A stretch of 64,000 nt of DNA from positions 310,001 through 374,000 of the forward strand of contig CACVBU010001298.1 in the NCBI GenBank assembly GCA_902728285.1, written 5' to 3'. Origin of the DNA: Clytia hemisphaerica. Taxonomy: Eukaryota > Cnidaria > Hydrozoa > Leptothecata > Clytiidae. The position numbers and the translations under genes were made by a program. Of the stretch, positions 15,101 to 23,809 are shown piece by piece (the first letter of the stretch is position 1; every line of letters begins with the position of its first letter). A model generated the notes under the pieces. That model saw only the letters and a list, made by a program, of their open reading frames with translations. It did no database searches and was not told where the DNA came from.

Positions 15101-16771
15101 AACCAACCCCACCCCCAACTTATGAATCAGTTTCTGAACCATCACCGCCACCTTCAAGACAGCTCCCACCCGAACCACAGCCAGAGCCAGTACCTGAACC
15201 AGTCGTAGAAACTCTGGTAGGGATAAACTCGATTCCTTAACCAATATTTGAATAAATTTTAACAAAAGATTTTAACTGAACCACTCCTTACTGAATTCAA
15301 TTTAAATTTGACCTATAGATTTGTTTCACTTCGAAAATCCTTTCAATATGAGTTTCTTTCAAATAAATCTTGCTTTTGTTTCAGGCACCTTCAGCTGGCG
15401 GAGGTATTACAGCAAAAGCACTCTTCGATTACCAAGCAGGTACTGAATTGGGTATTCCCGAAAGGATTCTTAGCTCCTCTGTTGAGATTATTATTTTTGG
15501 AAAGCCTTGAAATTTCAGGTGGATTTTCGTCTAAATTTCACTGACCATGACTTATCGAGGGCACCTCTCCCTCCCTCTCCTCACAGAGGGCAAATTTCTA
15601 TTCTTGAATATACCATTTTTATTGCAGTTAATGGCTTACAAAGGTCAATCGGTATTGTATCCGATGCATCCGTAATCCATCCTTTGCAGTTTCTGTTTGT
15701 CTTTATTTTGTTTGGCAAAGTAAAGGCATGAAATTCTCGTTTGCTTTCTTACCACAAGAGTAGATTGAATTCATAGTTGATCTTCTTCATTTCTTGTTAT
15801 TTTTAGTCGACGGTACGGAGATCTCCTTCGACCCAGGAGATTTGATCAGCAACATTGAGAAGATCGATGAAGGTTGGTGGAGAGGTGAAGCACCAGACCA
15901 GTCCTACGGTCTTTTCCCTGCTAACTTTGTAGAAGAAATCACTGCTGGAGGTGCAGCAGAGGTTGTGGCTGAACCTGAACCACAACCAGAACTGCAACCA
16001 GAACCAGCAGTGACGTCACAATCACGTGGAGTATGCGCACGTGCTCTCTACGATTACCAAGCGGGTGAGTTGAGAACAATTTTCATGTAAAACTTCTGGA
16101 AGAAAATTTGTTTGAGGGAAAGGTTTTAGAATTCATACTACCTTATCGGGGAAAAAATGTCGGGGGAAAGTGACGAAAATTTTGAGGGAGTGACAAAATT
16201 TTCCCCGATGAATTTTTTCCCCGATGAATTTTTTCCCCGATATTTTATCACCCGACTAAAAACTGAAATTTTGGTCCGGGGAAAGTGACGAAAATGCCTC
16301 CAGAGGTGACGAAATTTTTCCCCGATGAAAAAAACCCTGACTAAATAAAACTCCGACATTTTTTCCCCCGATAAGGGGAATTTTTATCTAAAACTTCTGG
16401 AAGAGAAATTGTATGAGGGAAAGATTTTATAATTCATACTATTCATATTTATGATAATGGGAAAAACAGAGAATGAACAAACGTGCGGGGGAGGTATTTA
16501 TTCGAGACCTGAGATTACAGCCTTAATAGTGGACGGTAGCATGCTTAGTGGGCTATTTACTCATTTGGCTCTTATACAAACCAAAAGTTGAGCAGGTCTA
16601 AATGATATATATATTTATATCACTTTTCTTTCAGCCGACGATTCGGAGATCACATTTGATCCAGAGGATGTTATCACCAACATTGAGAAGATCGATGACG
16701 GTTGGTGGAGAGGTGAAGCACCTGACGGTTCATATGGTCTTTTCCCTGCTAACTATGTAGAGGAAATCTGA
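137..16771 (+). CDS. DBNL: Drebrin-like / Abp1-type actin-binding adaptor, 3' part of gene
   Basis: Eight exons join in frame into the last ~400 residues: 137-214, 515-601, 1108-1172, 2148-2283, 14830-15216, 15385-15439, 15807-16064, 16635-16771 (stop TGA 16769). All introns are GT-AG and phases match at every join. The N-terminal piece ([17 protein letters not shown]) followed by a Lys/Glu/Arg-rich helix resembles the region after the ADF-H domain of drebrin-like proteins; the segment [11 protein letters not shown] and the SH3 strings [22 protein letters not shown] and [11 protein letters not shown] fit the same family. Such proteins link F-actin to endocytosis through ADF-H binding and SH3 ligands. 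The ADF-H exons must lie left of base 1. Unlike vertebrate DBNL, two SH3 domains are present. A possible poly(A) signal variant ATTAAA lies at 16850. Cortactin is the main alternative, but no cortactin repeats are seen. Confidence 0.85.
1640..2040 (+). mobile_element. tRNA-derived SINE-like element
   Basis: An A-box-like TAGTGGTCA at about 1650 and a B box GGTTCGATTCC at about 1680 sit 30-odd bases apart as in a tRNA promoter. They are followed by an unrelated tail (GTGAATACCTTGGCCCAGATCAACCC region onward) with no gene-like frame. It does not fold as a full tRNA with intact arms, so it is a SINE or tRNA relic. The downstream end is uncertain; the GC-richer stretch 1840-2040 may be the same element's body. 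Confidence 0.5.
2554..5019 (-). CDS. Class C GPCR, calcium-sensing/amino-acid receptor-like (821 aa), intronless
   Basis: A single uninterrupted frame of 821 residues begins with a hydrophobic signal peptide (residues 1-20). Residues ~35-470 form a Venus-flytrap domain with [25 protein letters not shown] and WIATEAY. The nine-cysteine (NCD3G) domain follows ([23 protein letters not shown], all nine Cys present). Seven hydrophobic helices come next, with [11 protein letters not shown] before helix 2 and [14 protein letters not shown] after helix 3. The resemblance is strongest to the CaSR / V2R / TAS1R branch ([10 protein letters not shown]-type helix, DDxYGRxG, SEAW-like TEAY) rather than to mGluR. 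T162, D182, Y210 and E288 lie where amino-acid-binding residues sit in CaSR, as I recall the family. It lies antisense inside an intron of the drebrin-like gene and is paralogous to its neighbour. Ligand unknown. Confidence 0.93.
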   Translation of the reverse strand: MSFQIFIKILTILGLVQSYGTDESQCQQSEIRDIEGVDFIIGGLFPLHVQQEGGYTFYKHGLIWAQSMIFAIEEINNSTDILPNKKLGYRIFDSCGSIDQTLRNALLMMNGRRTQNDNRTCICENSNHTIIGLVGSAFSDTTISLASMLGASQTPLISYSATSTKLSDPKSYPSFLRTVAPDNFQTFVMADLLRTFQWWYINVIACDDAYGRVGVHDLLPVLRKENICLGVYEVFDPLNKTLTSEVIRKIKEEKQATVTILWCLRSEALQVKTAQDMKVYHRTWIATEAYGNSAELLKLDHRVTSGLLGIIETRHDYPGLVKHLTSITPNNTKIENPWLKEYWEDHGLVGNATNGTSSLDRLPRNQYVNVITSVYSIAEGLNQCILANKNNKPSPKDILPFIKKLNFTSKANTTVSFDKKGDPKHASYSLTNIQHENRKLLFKTVGLWTSKTRAIELKSPIQFANHSDRIPSSSCGEECKLGFIRVSYGHKPCCWKCLQCPIDHRELNNSCIPCQKYQISNADRTGCLDAKRVWLEPSTLIGYVIITMMAISYLTVTIVAAIFIKNRHTPIVKASNRGLTALQIISMLCQLSLPVLFMQETERCVVNLFSFTTFYTISVSVTFTKVDRLLRVFEESKSGILAKHNTMKGNLIQYLTVLFLTVIGCSLCQIMRSVDPIESEVTENEKSELILIQCGGSFQQVAFSVMVYIALIGLVCTVYAFKARKLPKFYSETRCTGFAMFTFMLTYTMGVPIYLSQSEQSDRLAVWCLLTIVSTMVMFFIIYVPKCHIIICKAEQNTRENFRQNLRELFNKNLSYQQRIN
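5020..6158. other. Spacer between the two nested receptor genes
   Basis: This holds the 3' flank of the 870-aa receptor and the presumed promoter of the 821-aa receptor. Only short incidental frames are present. I see no convincing TATA box or repeat. Confidence 0.5.
5988..5993 (-). terminator. Poly(A) signal AATAAA for the 870-aa receptor
   Basis: The minus strand reads AATAAA here, 165 nt beyond the receptor stop codon at 6159 and in a T/A-rich stretch, the expected position for cleavage and polyadenylation. No equally good signal is visible downstream of the other receptor gene. Confidence 0.5.
6159..8771 (-). CDS. Class C GPCR, calcium-sensing/amino-acid receptor-like (870 aa), intronless
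   Basis: This intact frame of 870 residues starts with a basic-hydrophobic signal peptide ([20 protein letters not shown]). It then has a Venus-flytrap domain ([60 protein letters not shown]), a complete nine-cysteine domain ([23 protein letters not shown]) and seven membrane helices ([25 protein letters not shown]). The C tail is short and Ser-rich ([11 protein letters not shown]). Strings such as DDDYGRxG and GYRIFDxCNT are near-identical to calcium-sensing receptors. It and the gene at 2554-5019 are head-to-tail paralogues 1.1 kb apart. A canonical AATAAA on the minus strand lies at 5988-5993, about 165 nt past the stop. Start chosen at the ATG preceding the signal peptide. Ligand unknown. 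Confidence 0.94.
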   Translation of the reverse strand: MRKQRSNDKTLVIFSLVLLLRLTHSQFTVDMCIGSPTEHRNIQNADYIIGGMFPVHYKSGNVYKYNRPGLMWIQAMMFAIEEINNSSEILPNVKLGYRIFDSCNTIDIALKETLMLTQGVFPDAPVIFGRSQCPCGNSTYRMMGLVGDAASATTTKVASVLTASSTAQISYSATSTVLSNKNLYHAFMRTIPPDNYQALLITDLMRKFAWRYVNVIACDDDYGRIGVEQLLPLLKENDICLAVYEVYDVKNDAKNGLELTKAAVKKLKDEMDATVVVLWCQRPEAMDVIKVAQEMKVYHRTWIATETYGNTGDLLKFNQTVVKGLFGIIPAQITYQPFIDRLQQITPNNNMDANPWQHDYWVNYQACNVTFFGNQKQYICPRNDVNLLELPKNKYVNVIDGVYAIAHALHDYIIKNGRGPRDAIDLLPYVRDVNFTGKAKTSITFNEDGDPGDAMYSITNLQYDARISKLKFVNVGSWNFKERKVSLNTSMVQYANLSTETPKSSCSEHCKAGYMGLSFGDKPCCWKCVECPPGSIQPNENQPQCITCQGDKMPNRLRTKCLAPRLTYLKPESLEGGIIIGLMVVGYVIILISIGIFIKHRNTPIVKATNRGLSVLQIFSMLCQLALPILLMQKEMTMKLCGTNLFYFVFFYTITVSVTFTKADRMLRVFEASKSGILAKHSAMKGNTVQYVTVSFLTIIGIGFCCSIFAVFPPEVRQVIRYFGDDVDMLSYCGGYYDTILFAMVAYIVIIALVCTVYAFKARKLPQDFNEARFTSYAMFIFLLTWTMAVPIYFSQRNETGKAASWCILTFVATMSIFIPMYLPKCYVILFRPNKNTEAKFRENLKKSRMKKMSIEPSSSSSVVNTVSTH
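8872..9134. mobile_element. MITE-like element, ~260 bp
   Basis: The ends are inverted copies: left ACACCCCTTTCTCACAGACC, right the complement of GACACCCCCTTCTCACAGAC. The interior alternates short forms of CCCACTGGGAA / TCCCCACTGGATGGAAAA. It lies immediately upstream of the 870-aa receptor and has no coding capacity. Confidence 0.7.
9135..10023. other. Intronic sequence, nothing recognised
   Basis: AT-rich DNA of the large drebrin-like intron. It holds no gene-like frame with family resemblance and no clear inverted repeat. Confidence 0.4.
10024..11029. mobile_element. ~1 kb non-autonomous element with TACACGTTTTTTTATAAGAA ends
   Basis: The left end near 10027 reads ACACGTTTTTTTATAAGAAA. 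The right end near 11022 is the complement (TTCTTATAAAAAAGCGTGTAC). The interior repeats the word TTCTTAAAATATTCTTA many times in both orientations (10070-10980) and lacks a long frame. A related fragment with the same terminus lies at 54630-54815. Confidence 0.6.
11030..12887. other. Intronic sequence with one TATA-like site
   Basis: No coding frame is supported. A TATTTATAAG box near 11834 is followed about 25-30 bp later by pyrimidine-rich, initiator-like sequence, so a transcript could start near 11860 on the + strand, but no good downstream exon was found. Confidence 0.25.
12888..13023. mobile_element. Palindromic MITE (GAAGCCATT family), copy 1
   Basis: Two arms are inverted copies: GTTCGCCCGTAACGGTTCCG..CAAAATGAAGCCATTCTATTGG and its complement ending ..GAACCATAGCGTGAAC. 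Together they form a ~136-bp near-palindrome with a short central loop. Related copies lie at 36530-36612 and 45331-45445. Confidence 0.75.
13024..14829. other. Remainder of the 12.5 kb intron
   Basis: No supported gene or clear transposon terminus. It ends in a polypyrimidine tract and the AG acceptor of the proline-rich exon at 14830. Confidence 0.4.
14830..15216 (+). CDS. DBNL: Proline-rich repeat exon of the drebrin-like gene
   Basis: This 387-nt, phase 0/0 exon encodes 129 residues. It starts [17 protein letters not shown] and then becomes Pro/Glu/Arg-rich with imperfect tandem units of the form EPTPPPHRD (three copies near 15000-15080) and EPTPPPTYE (two copies). At the DNA level the units form an 18-24 bp minisatellite. 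Polyproline stretches of this kind are typical SH3 or profilin ligands; binding the protein's own SH3 domains is an inference. Open frames seen on the opposite strand here are by-products of the repeat. Confidence 0.8.
15385..16771 (+). CDS. DBNL: Tandem SH3 domains encoded by duplicated exon pairs
   Basis: SH3-1 is split between 15385-15439 (..AKALFDYQA) and the start of 15807-16064 ([21 protein letters not shown]). SH3-2 is split between the end of 15807-16064 ([10 protein letters not shown]) and 16635-16771 ([21 protein letters not shown], then stop). Both domains are interrupted at the same place, just after the ALYDY motif, in the same phase 1, so the second domain arose by duplication including the intron. 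The linker is an EPEPQPE-rich acidic/proline stretch. Key ligand-groove residues (ALYDY, WW, P and Y of PANY/PANF) are retained in both, so both should bind proline motifs; the PANF of SH3-1 replaces the usual Tyr. Confidence 0.85.
16138..16382. mobile_element. MITE-like element with CCTTATCGGGGAAAAAA ends
   Basis: The left terminus reads TACCTTATCGGGGAAAAAAT and the right terminus is its complement (TTTTTTCCCCCGATAAGGGG). The interior repeats TTTTCCCCGATGAA and GTGACGAAAATTTT. It sits in the last intron of the drebrin-like gene. Partial relatives occur at 39098-39250 and about 46187-46255. Confidence 0.7.
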
Positions 16772-18914
16772 TAAGGGATTTTATCCAGATTCTGAGGGGA
16801 GATCAGGACTTTAAATTACACTGAAACTACATTACATCGATAATTTCGAATTAAATTCTTGAAAGAGAAATTCTTATTGCATTTATCTACGATCTTCCTT
16901 CTTCTACTATTTTCAACATTTAATATGGTCAAATCATATCGGCTCTTTTCGGCCTTTCAAATTTGTATTTTTTGGGATATTAGGGTTTTCCTAGGCTTAT
17001 GAAGAATATTTTCTGTTTAGTTCATTTCGTAAAAAACATCACCATTTCAACTAATTAACCATTATAATTTTGATATCGATTCACTACTCATTGTAAAATT
17101 TGTTCGAATAATTTTTTTTTTTCATTATTTTTTGTACAATTGCTTTTGCTTTTAGAAAGATTTCGAATTTGTTTGTAATATATTTATAAATGAAAATGAT
17201 TTCTTTTGCTCATGTATATAAATCCCCCAAAGTCACAAGAAGACACAGTTTAATTATTTCAAATCGAAATATTTAGGCCAGTACTGCCAATGACAAAGGA
17301 TTTCTCCAAAAAAATTCGTTAAAAGATTTCACAATTATGGAAGAAAACACTCAGATTTCATTTTTCAGCAACATACTACAGACTCTATTTAGAAAACTGC
17401 AACCAGTTCATTCCTTTTCCATATGTAGCCCAATCAAAAAAGACTCCCAGGGAAAAACTTAGGCAAAAGTAGTGCTTATGTGCTTACAGCAAGGGTCGTC
17501 GGTGTTAATTAATCAGTGTCAGAATTTTCCACGTTTAGAGTTCTTTTTATTGGTGCCAAAAAAATTCTCCTCTGTCCAATATGACATATATTTTTCAAAG
17601 AATCGTTTCTCTAAGTGAAACTCGTACTTTTGATCGATTCTGTTAGAAGTGACTGGTTGTCGGAGCCATGTTTTAATGATTAAATAAACCAGCTGCGCTG
17701 GAAGGTCAGCCCTAAAGGATAAGATGGATCAAAGGATAAGCTGGATCAAGAGAGAGTAGCAAAAAGGATGTGATCACAAGATAACGATAAACTACTCTTG
17801 GAGGTGGCTTAGGCAAAATGGGTGCAAAAATCGTCAACATTTTGTCAGGGTCGATTACACATTTTTTTATAAGCAACCGAGCTGCTAAGGACTCAGGCCT
17901 CAATATGGCCCTAAAAATAAGACCTTGCTTAGCAACCCTGAGGCCTCAAATCCAAATTAGCAACTTTTTTCCTCAGCAATAAAAAATAACTTTGACACAA
18001 CTTAGAAAGAAAGCCTTGAAAATCTTCGAAAAATACCTCTACTGCCCATTCAAAATAATTGAAAAAGACAGAGATTTGAGTGTTCATTTTTAGTAAATTT
18101 TGCAGAATTTTGATTTATAATAGAGATTTATAGAACAAATGTGGCAAATCAATGTCATAGAGTGCTCGATCAGTTCAAAGATTTATATGCAAAAAAGAAA
18201 ATATAAACTATGAATATGCTATTTTTTTTGAAAATAACTTTGACAAGGAATCAATAATAAACTTTGAAATAAATCAAGTACTCTCACCTCAAGAAGATGA
18301 TGAAAGTTGAGACTGATCGAGATCCTCTTCTTGTCCATGAGGGTCATGAGATTTGAAACAACTTAGCCAGCTACTAGTGCGAAGCTGCTTTAAGGCCCTT
18401 TAACATTTCATAAAATAGTTCAGAGTACGCTTCGGAAGAGGTGGCGCAATATAAGGGAGATTTTGTTTCGGATTTTCTAAGTCAAATCGGGAAAATCGGA
18501 ATCAGCCTGAGGAGAACAGATCGCGGAACAGATTTGAAGGGGGTCACCGGGGCTGACCATTGAGTTTCAAGCCCGAAGGGCTAGAGGTCAATCTCTAACC
18601 TTTCTAAGGCAAGAAAAATTGGCAATCTCCATTAACCCGACCTCGACCTCGACCCTGACCCTTGAAAAAGGCCGACCCTCGACCAAAATACAATAAAAAG
18701 CCGACCCTGGGTAAAAAGATGCTTTAGCGACTTTTATAAGATTTTTTTGGATGAATATCCAAAAAACTGATCATTAGAACACTTAAAGAATACTTCAAGA
18801 ATAGTCGTCGGTGGGGGGAGGAGGAGGATGAGAATATTCTTCACAATACCCCCCCCCCCCGGGGGCATCATATTATTGACCAACATGTATAATCAGCCTC
18901 GCATCCATATATCC
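16772..18914. other. Intergenic sequence downstream of the drebrin-like gene
   Basis: Presumed 3' UTR and flank (ATTAAA at 16850), then AT-rich DNA without gene-like frames. The phrase GCCCGAAGGGCTAGAGGTCAA at about 18570 belongs to the repeat family described at 18915-19465. A C10G5 homopolymer junction lies near 18850. Confidence 0.45.
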
Positions 18915-19465
18915 CAGGATTGAATCTAGCAATTCCTTTGTTTTCGAGTGACATATTTTTCAAAATGAAGTGGTAAATTTTATTTTCAATCTGTCATTTG
19001 TGTAAAAACCAGGCGGGTCGCTCAAGGCCGCGCAACTTTGGTAAGATTTGTTGGCTTCAAATCCTACCAAGGAGATTGACCTCTAGCCCTTCGGGCTTGA
19101 AACTCAATGGGGCTGACCAATAAAGAAGACGCGTCCGGGTCCGTTGTATTTCGCTGAAGGTTAAGCTTGCAATGGGCTCTATGTCAATGTTCACTGAATA
19201 CAAACCACTCCTCCTGCGGCAATTTCTATTTTTTATAAGAACTCTTTGTAAATATAAGCACTATTCCTGTGTCTAAGAAGGCAGGAAAGACCAATGAAGT
19301 ATAAGCCCGAAGGGCTAGAAGTCAATCTCTTTGGTAGGATTTGAAGCCAACAAACGACCCGCCTGGTTTTTACATAAATGAGAGATTGATTGAAACTAAA
19401 ATTTACCGTTTAATTTCGAAAAAAATATCACTCGAAAACAAAGAAATTGCTAGATTCAATCCGTC
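18915..19465. repeat. Large inverted repeat with GCCCGAAGGGCTAGA motif
   Basis: The segment 18915-19105 (GATTGAATCTAGCAATT..AAAACCAGGCGGGTCG..CTCTAGCCCTTCGGGCTT) reappears in reverse complement at 19295-19465, enclosing a ~190 bp unrelated spacer. The motif 'CTAGCCCTTCGGGCTT + TCAATG' recurs near 18570, 20045, 26115, 30170, 30370 and 47390, so it is an old dispersed repeat family. Confidence 0.65.
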
Positions 19466-20705
19466 ATCAAAAATATGGCGTATATTTTAAGGCTTCGCCT
19501 TTTTCTACATAAATCAAGCCTTCAAAGGCGTTCGCTTTGAGCGCAACAAGAGTTGAAACTTTTTAACTTTTCTCGCGAAGCTGAACAGCTCACCCTTTGT
19601 TTTTATTAAATCAACCAATCAGAAAAGAGAATTTTTTTCTTGTACCGTGTGCAAAAGGTGTGTATCATGTGCAAAAAGATAATGAACAAAAGAAGAGAGA
19701 AAAACATGTGCTGCAGAGTGGAATTAGAAAAGCGTTCAGCGACCAAAGCGCCCGAGCCGTGCGTCTTGTTCACCGACCATAAAATGCTGAGTGGGTAGTA
19801 GCCAGGAAACCCTCAGCCCTCGCGAGCCAGCGAAGCTGGCGAGGGCCGGGTATCACCCAAAGTCGGTTGCAGGCAAAAAAGTGCTGCACAAGCTGATTGG
19901 TTAAAATAGAGACCGAGTTTGTACTAAAACAATAACAAACCAAAACAAGTTTTACAATCGGGATATCACGAAAGCTGGCTCGCGAGGGCTGAGGGTCTCC
20001 TGGCTAAGTGGGTAGCGGCCTTAAGAAAGGTTAAAGATTCTCCTCTAGCCCTTCGGCCTTTAAACAAAAAGACAGACGCTTGATAAAATAAAGACTGCGG
20101 AGTTTTTTGTAAATTTTTGGCGCCAATTTCAATTACGGACGCGTTAGTACATTTTTAACTCAAGCATGACAAAGTTGTCAAAGCATGATAAAGTGTCCTG
20201 TCAGTCAGCAATTACTTCAATCAAACTGTCAGTCAAAGTCAGCTGTATCTAAAGCTAAGTATTATATATTCTCTATCTTTGACATGTTTTGTCTATATCT
20301 AGATTTTCATCACTAATCCAGGTAAATCGGCTATAAAGCTGGCTAAAGTTCTAAACAAAATAAAATAAGAGATCTTCCTTCATTCTCTCTGATCTGATAG
20401 CTGAAAATATTCTTATAATACATGTGGGGGGGGGGGGGGTCCAATAAGGTCCAGGGGTCACTGTTCATTAGGAACCTAAGACAGGGGCCGCGGTTCCACT
20501 TTGAAAGTGATAGGGCATATCTTAGTCCAGAAGCAAGCTGGAGCTCAACTACTTTTTGCCTTTACTAATTCTGATGGGGGGAAAAGTAGCGCCATCATTC
20601 AAATCAGAAAGCGAAGATAGTATACGGCAGACTTTCTGACTAGGTATATCTTGGCTAATAAAGTTCTTCACTTCACCAAGAAAATATTGACAGTCTGTGT
20701 ACATT
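19466..20705. other. Intergenic sequence, nothing supported
   Basis: Short low-complexity runs (G14 near 20428) and repeat fragments. A CTCGCGAGGGCTGAGGGT / GAGGGCC word pair near 19820 and 19980 suggests another degraded inverted element. No gene. Confidence 0.35.
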
Positions 20706-21003
20706 GGGCTATTCCAAAAAAAAATTGTACAGGGGTATTGACGAACTTTTTTCACCAATTCCCCTGGAAATTTTTCATAACAAACTATCCCCTGGAAATT
20801 AGGAGTCGACCCCCCTGGAAAGTGAAATTTTGTAAAAAATGGCCTGGAAAGTGACTATTGAGGATAGAACCCCTGGAAACCTTTAATAACCCCCTTGGAA
20901 AATCTGAAAATGACCAAAAACCCCTGGAAAATCAAGGCTCAGACCCCCCCCTGGAAAGGTTCGTCAATACCCCTGCCCTGTTTGGTTTAAAAATGGAATA
21001 GCC
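20706..21003. mobile_element. MITE, 298 bp, with 3-bp ATT flanks and internal CCCCTGGAAA repeats
   Basis: The termini are GGGCTATTCC..CAGGGGTATTGACGAAC and its complement GTTCGTCAATACCCCTG..GGAATAGCCC. The flanks read ATT on both sides, consistent with a 3-bp target duplication (PIF/Harbinger or ISL2EU-like class, inferred). The interior carries about eight degenerate copies of CCCCTGGAAA spaced 20-40 bp. Confidence 0.8.
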
Positions 21004-21034
21004 CATTGGTCATTGCTATCAAAGGTGAAAAATA

Positions 21035-21260
21035 CCATGAAGTCAGGTAACTTGTATCAGTGGAGGGAAACTTAGCCATCAAATGACTGACCAATCAAAG
21101 CAGCAAAATTTCAAAACAAATGAACTTACGCAGCTTCGCTTACCATCTACTCTACCATTTTTGTTTTGATTTAATTATGTATTTTAATGACCAGCCAGGT
21201 CATTCATTTGAGGGCTATGCATGTTAGCCTCCACTGATGCAAGTTACCCGATCTCACAAT
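21035..21260. mobile_element. Inverted-repeat element (CAGGTAACTTGTATCAG family)
   Basis: The left arm GTCAGGTAACTTGTATCAGT and the right arm, the complement of GGGTAACTTGCATCAGTGGA, form ~45 bp inverted ends around an unrelated core. Half copies of the same arm lie at 22611-22680 and 25115-25170. Confidence 0.6.
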
Positions 21261-21972
21261 ATATCATGAAAAGTATTTTTAATGCAAAGACTGCCAGTTA
21301 GTCACACTAGCGTCCCGCCAAAATTCATATCAAAGATTAATGCTGCGAAAGCGCTATATCGTTTACTTGACTCTCGAGCAAAAAAATGCACCGCAAAACT
21401 TCTAAAGAGATTCATGAAAAAATAACCCGGCGCTTTTTAATGAAATTAACATTTTCAAAAACTTTGAGAAATTGCCTAAAATTTGAGCCATAGATGAAAA
21501 AATTTGAGCCAAGCCAACCTTGAAAACTAATTTGAAGATCAACTTCACAAGAAAAAGATCTACGGGGGAGGCGGAACCCACCTAGATCCGCGCACCGCCG
21601 GATAGGCTATTTCCCGGAAATTTTGCCGGACCTCAAACAATGACCCATTTACATGTTCGGAATTATTTTTACTTTAGCGTATAAACAAGGCCTTAAAAAT
21701 CGAAGCGCTGTCTCGGGAATTGAATGACAAAATTTGGTTGGTTGATATTTGGCTGCTGCACGTTTTATTTTGTTTCAAACTTTCAAGTTTTAATTAATTG
21801 TCTTGTGAACTTGATTCAGGTAACTCTCATCCTTGTTGTGCAAATACATCTTGTAGATGACTGATGTTGTTTTTTCTGAAAGCTAGACTAACTGACTGCG
21901 CAAGATACCCAGGAGCATTGATTTCAAAGCCTAGAAAGGGCTAGATCCGAAAATTCCTGGATGAAGTGACTT

Positions 21973-22470
21973 ATTTCCAGATGATCTCAATCGAACTGAA
22001 TCGAACGGAATCGACGATCGAATCAGTCAAACCAAATCGAACGCAATCAACCGATTGAAATTCCATTGTTGAACCGCAATCGAATCTCAATCGAATGTCA
22101 AAATTCTGGGTAATATTCGATTGGTTCGATTGTTGTTCAACTGGTTCGATCGTCGATTCCGTTCGATTGAGATTGTCTGGCTTTATTCTTGCAGCTTTCC
22201 AATATCCAAGCTCTCAAACTTCACAAGCCGAATGAAATTACTTTCGATTTCCCGTAGAAATTATGCGATGAACAATCTGGGGGTCAATGAATCGACGATT
22301 GAACACAATCGAACATCAATCAAACGCAATTCAGAAAATTGCGATAATATTTGATTGAGATTCGATTGCGTTCCACAATCGAATTTCAATCGGCCAATTG
22401 CGTTCGATTTGGTTCGACTGGTTCGATCGTCAATTCCATTCGATTGAGATAGTCTGGTTATTTCCCATAC
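21973..22470. mobile_element. Composite palindrome rich in CAATCGAA / TTCGATTG
   Basis: The outer ends are CCAGATGATCTCAATCGAAC and the complement of GTTCGATTGAGATTGTCTGG (near 22180), and again a matching end at about 22455. CAATCGAAC and GGTTCGATTG words fill the interval in both orientations. It looks like two related palindromic MITEs in tandem, or one with a duplicated arm. Confidence 0.6.
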
Positions 22471-22610
22471 AGAAAACACGTTACCATGTGTTTTTTGCAA
22501 ACAAAATTTTTAATAAATGTGGTGCAAACTTAACCCTATATTCGTACTAGAGGGGGGGGTGCTGTTTCTGTTTTGAGGGTGAAACTAATGTTAATAGCTC
22601 CTGAAAAGAT

Positions 22611-22680
22611 GTACCGTAAGATCAGGTTACTTGCATCAGAGTGAAGGGACGGAAACTTGCATAGCCATCAAATGCCTGAC
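22611..22680. repeat. Half copy of the CAGGTAACTTG element
   Basis: ATCAGGTTACTTGCATCAGA..CATAGCCATCAAATGCCTGAC matches the left arm of the element at 21035-21260. Confidence 0.5.
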
Positions 22681-23809
22681 AGATTTTTAACATAATTTTA
22701 AAGATCTTCTAAAATATCTTCAACCTATCAGCTCTGCCCCCAGTTCTATTACACAACACTCAGCCGCCCCCCCCCCCTAGCAAGCTAGCCCCATCAGTCA
22801 GGACCTCATTTCACTTTATCAATACTACGCAAACAGCAGTGTGCGCTAAATAATCTTAGCTTTGCTTTCGATTTCAAGCAAAGGTCTTAGCAACAGGGCG
22901 TGGACATGGCAACAGGGCTGGGTAGAAAAATCTAAACATAGAATTTAAAAAAGATACCGATCATGCTATAGAGCATAAAAATACCCCCTTTCTATGTTTA
23001 GTTTGTTCTACCTTGGATTATAACTGAAAATATCTTCAAAAACCTTCGTCCGCTATCAGTCCGCTCGGTAATCTTTGCCTGCTTCAATTCTTAGATAATG
23101 AATAAGAAAGGTGGGCTTGTATCTTGTATATTTTAGTGGTATTTATCTAATGAAAAGGATTGACAAAATATGCACGGCATTGATTATGACATCATTAAAT
23201 ATGTCAATGTCGATTCAACGCCCGTTAAAGAAAATAATTTGTTGATAGTTCTTTTTATCTTGAAATTTAGAAATACGAACAAAAAAGAATCAAATTTAAT
23301 ATTTGTTTCCTATCTAGATTATATTAGCGTTAGAGAATACGGTAAATTTTTCGCGCCCACGGGAAAGTTCTAATTTTTAATTATCGGGAAATCAGGAAAA
23401 CCTGTTTACCACGTGGATAAAAAACGTAAGGAATGAAACCTGACAGAAGGTTTTCAACCAGATTTATTAAGATAAAGCTATAAGAGGTTCATTACTTGTG
23501 GATTTTAAAATCTACAGAAGCAAAAACAAAAGTAGTTGGGAAGGAAAGAGTAAACGCAAGACAGAAGGTTTGGTTGTGTTGATCAGGCATGTTTTTACTC
23601 TATCCAAACTAATGTTAAAAAAGACCAAAGAGGTCCTGACAGTCTTTGCCCAGAAAGGCGTACGATCGTACGCGTACGCGTCAGCACACGTCTAAACTTG
23701 TTTATGAGTACGAAGATTAGTACGCCTAGACCACTGTTTAGGACATAGCATCGTACGTGCAAAACTTGTTCTTAAAAAAGAAATATTTTCGATTCTTTTT
23801 GTAAACATG

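Noticed and set aside
14799-15265. Minus-strand and alternate-frame open readings over the proline-rich exon
   Set aside because: Shadows of a GC-rich, repeat-containing real exon; the sense frame is spliced in phase and fits the protein.
20410-20440. Homopolymer G tract as quadruplex regulator
   Set aside because: A single G run; similar C/G runs occur elsewhere as low-complexity or sequencing-prone sites.
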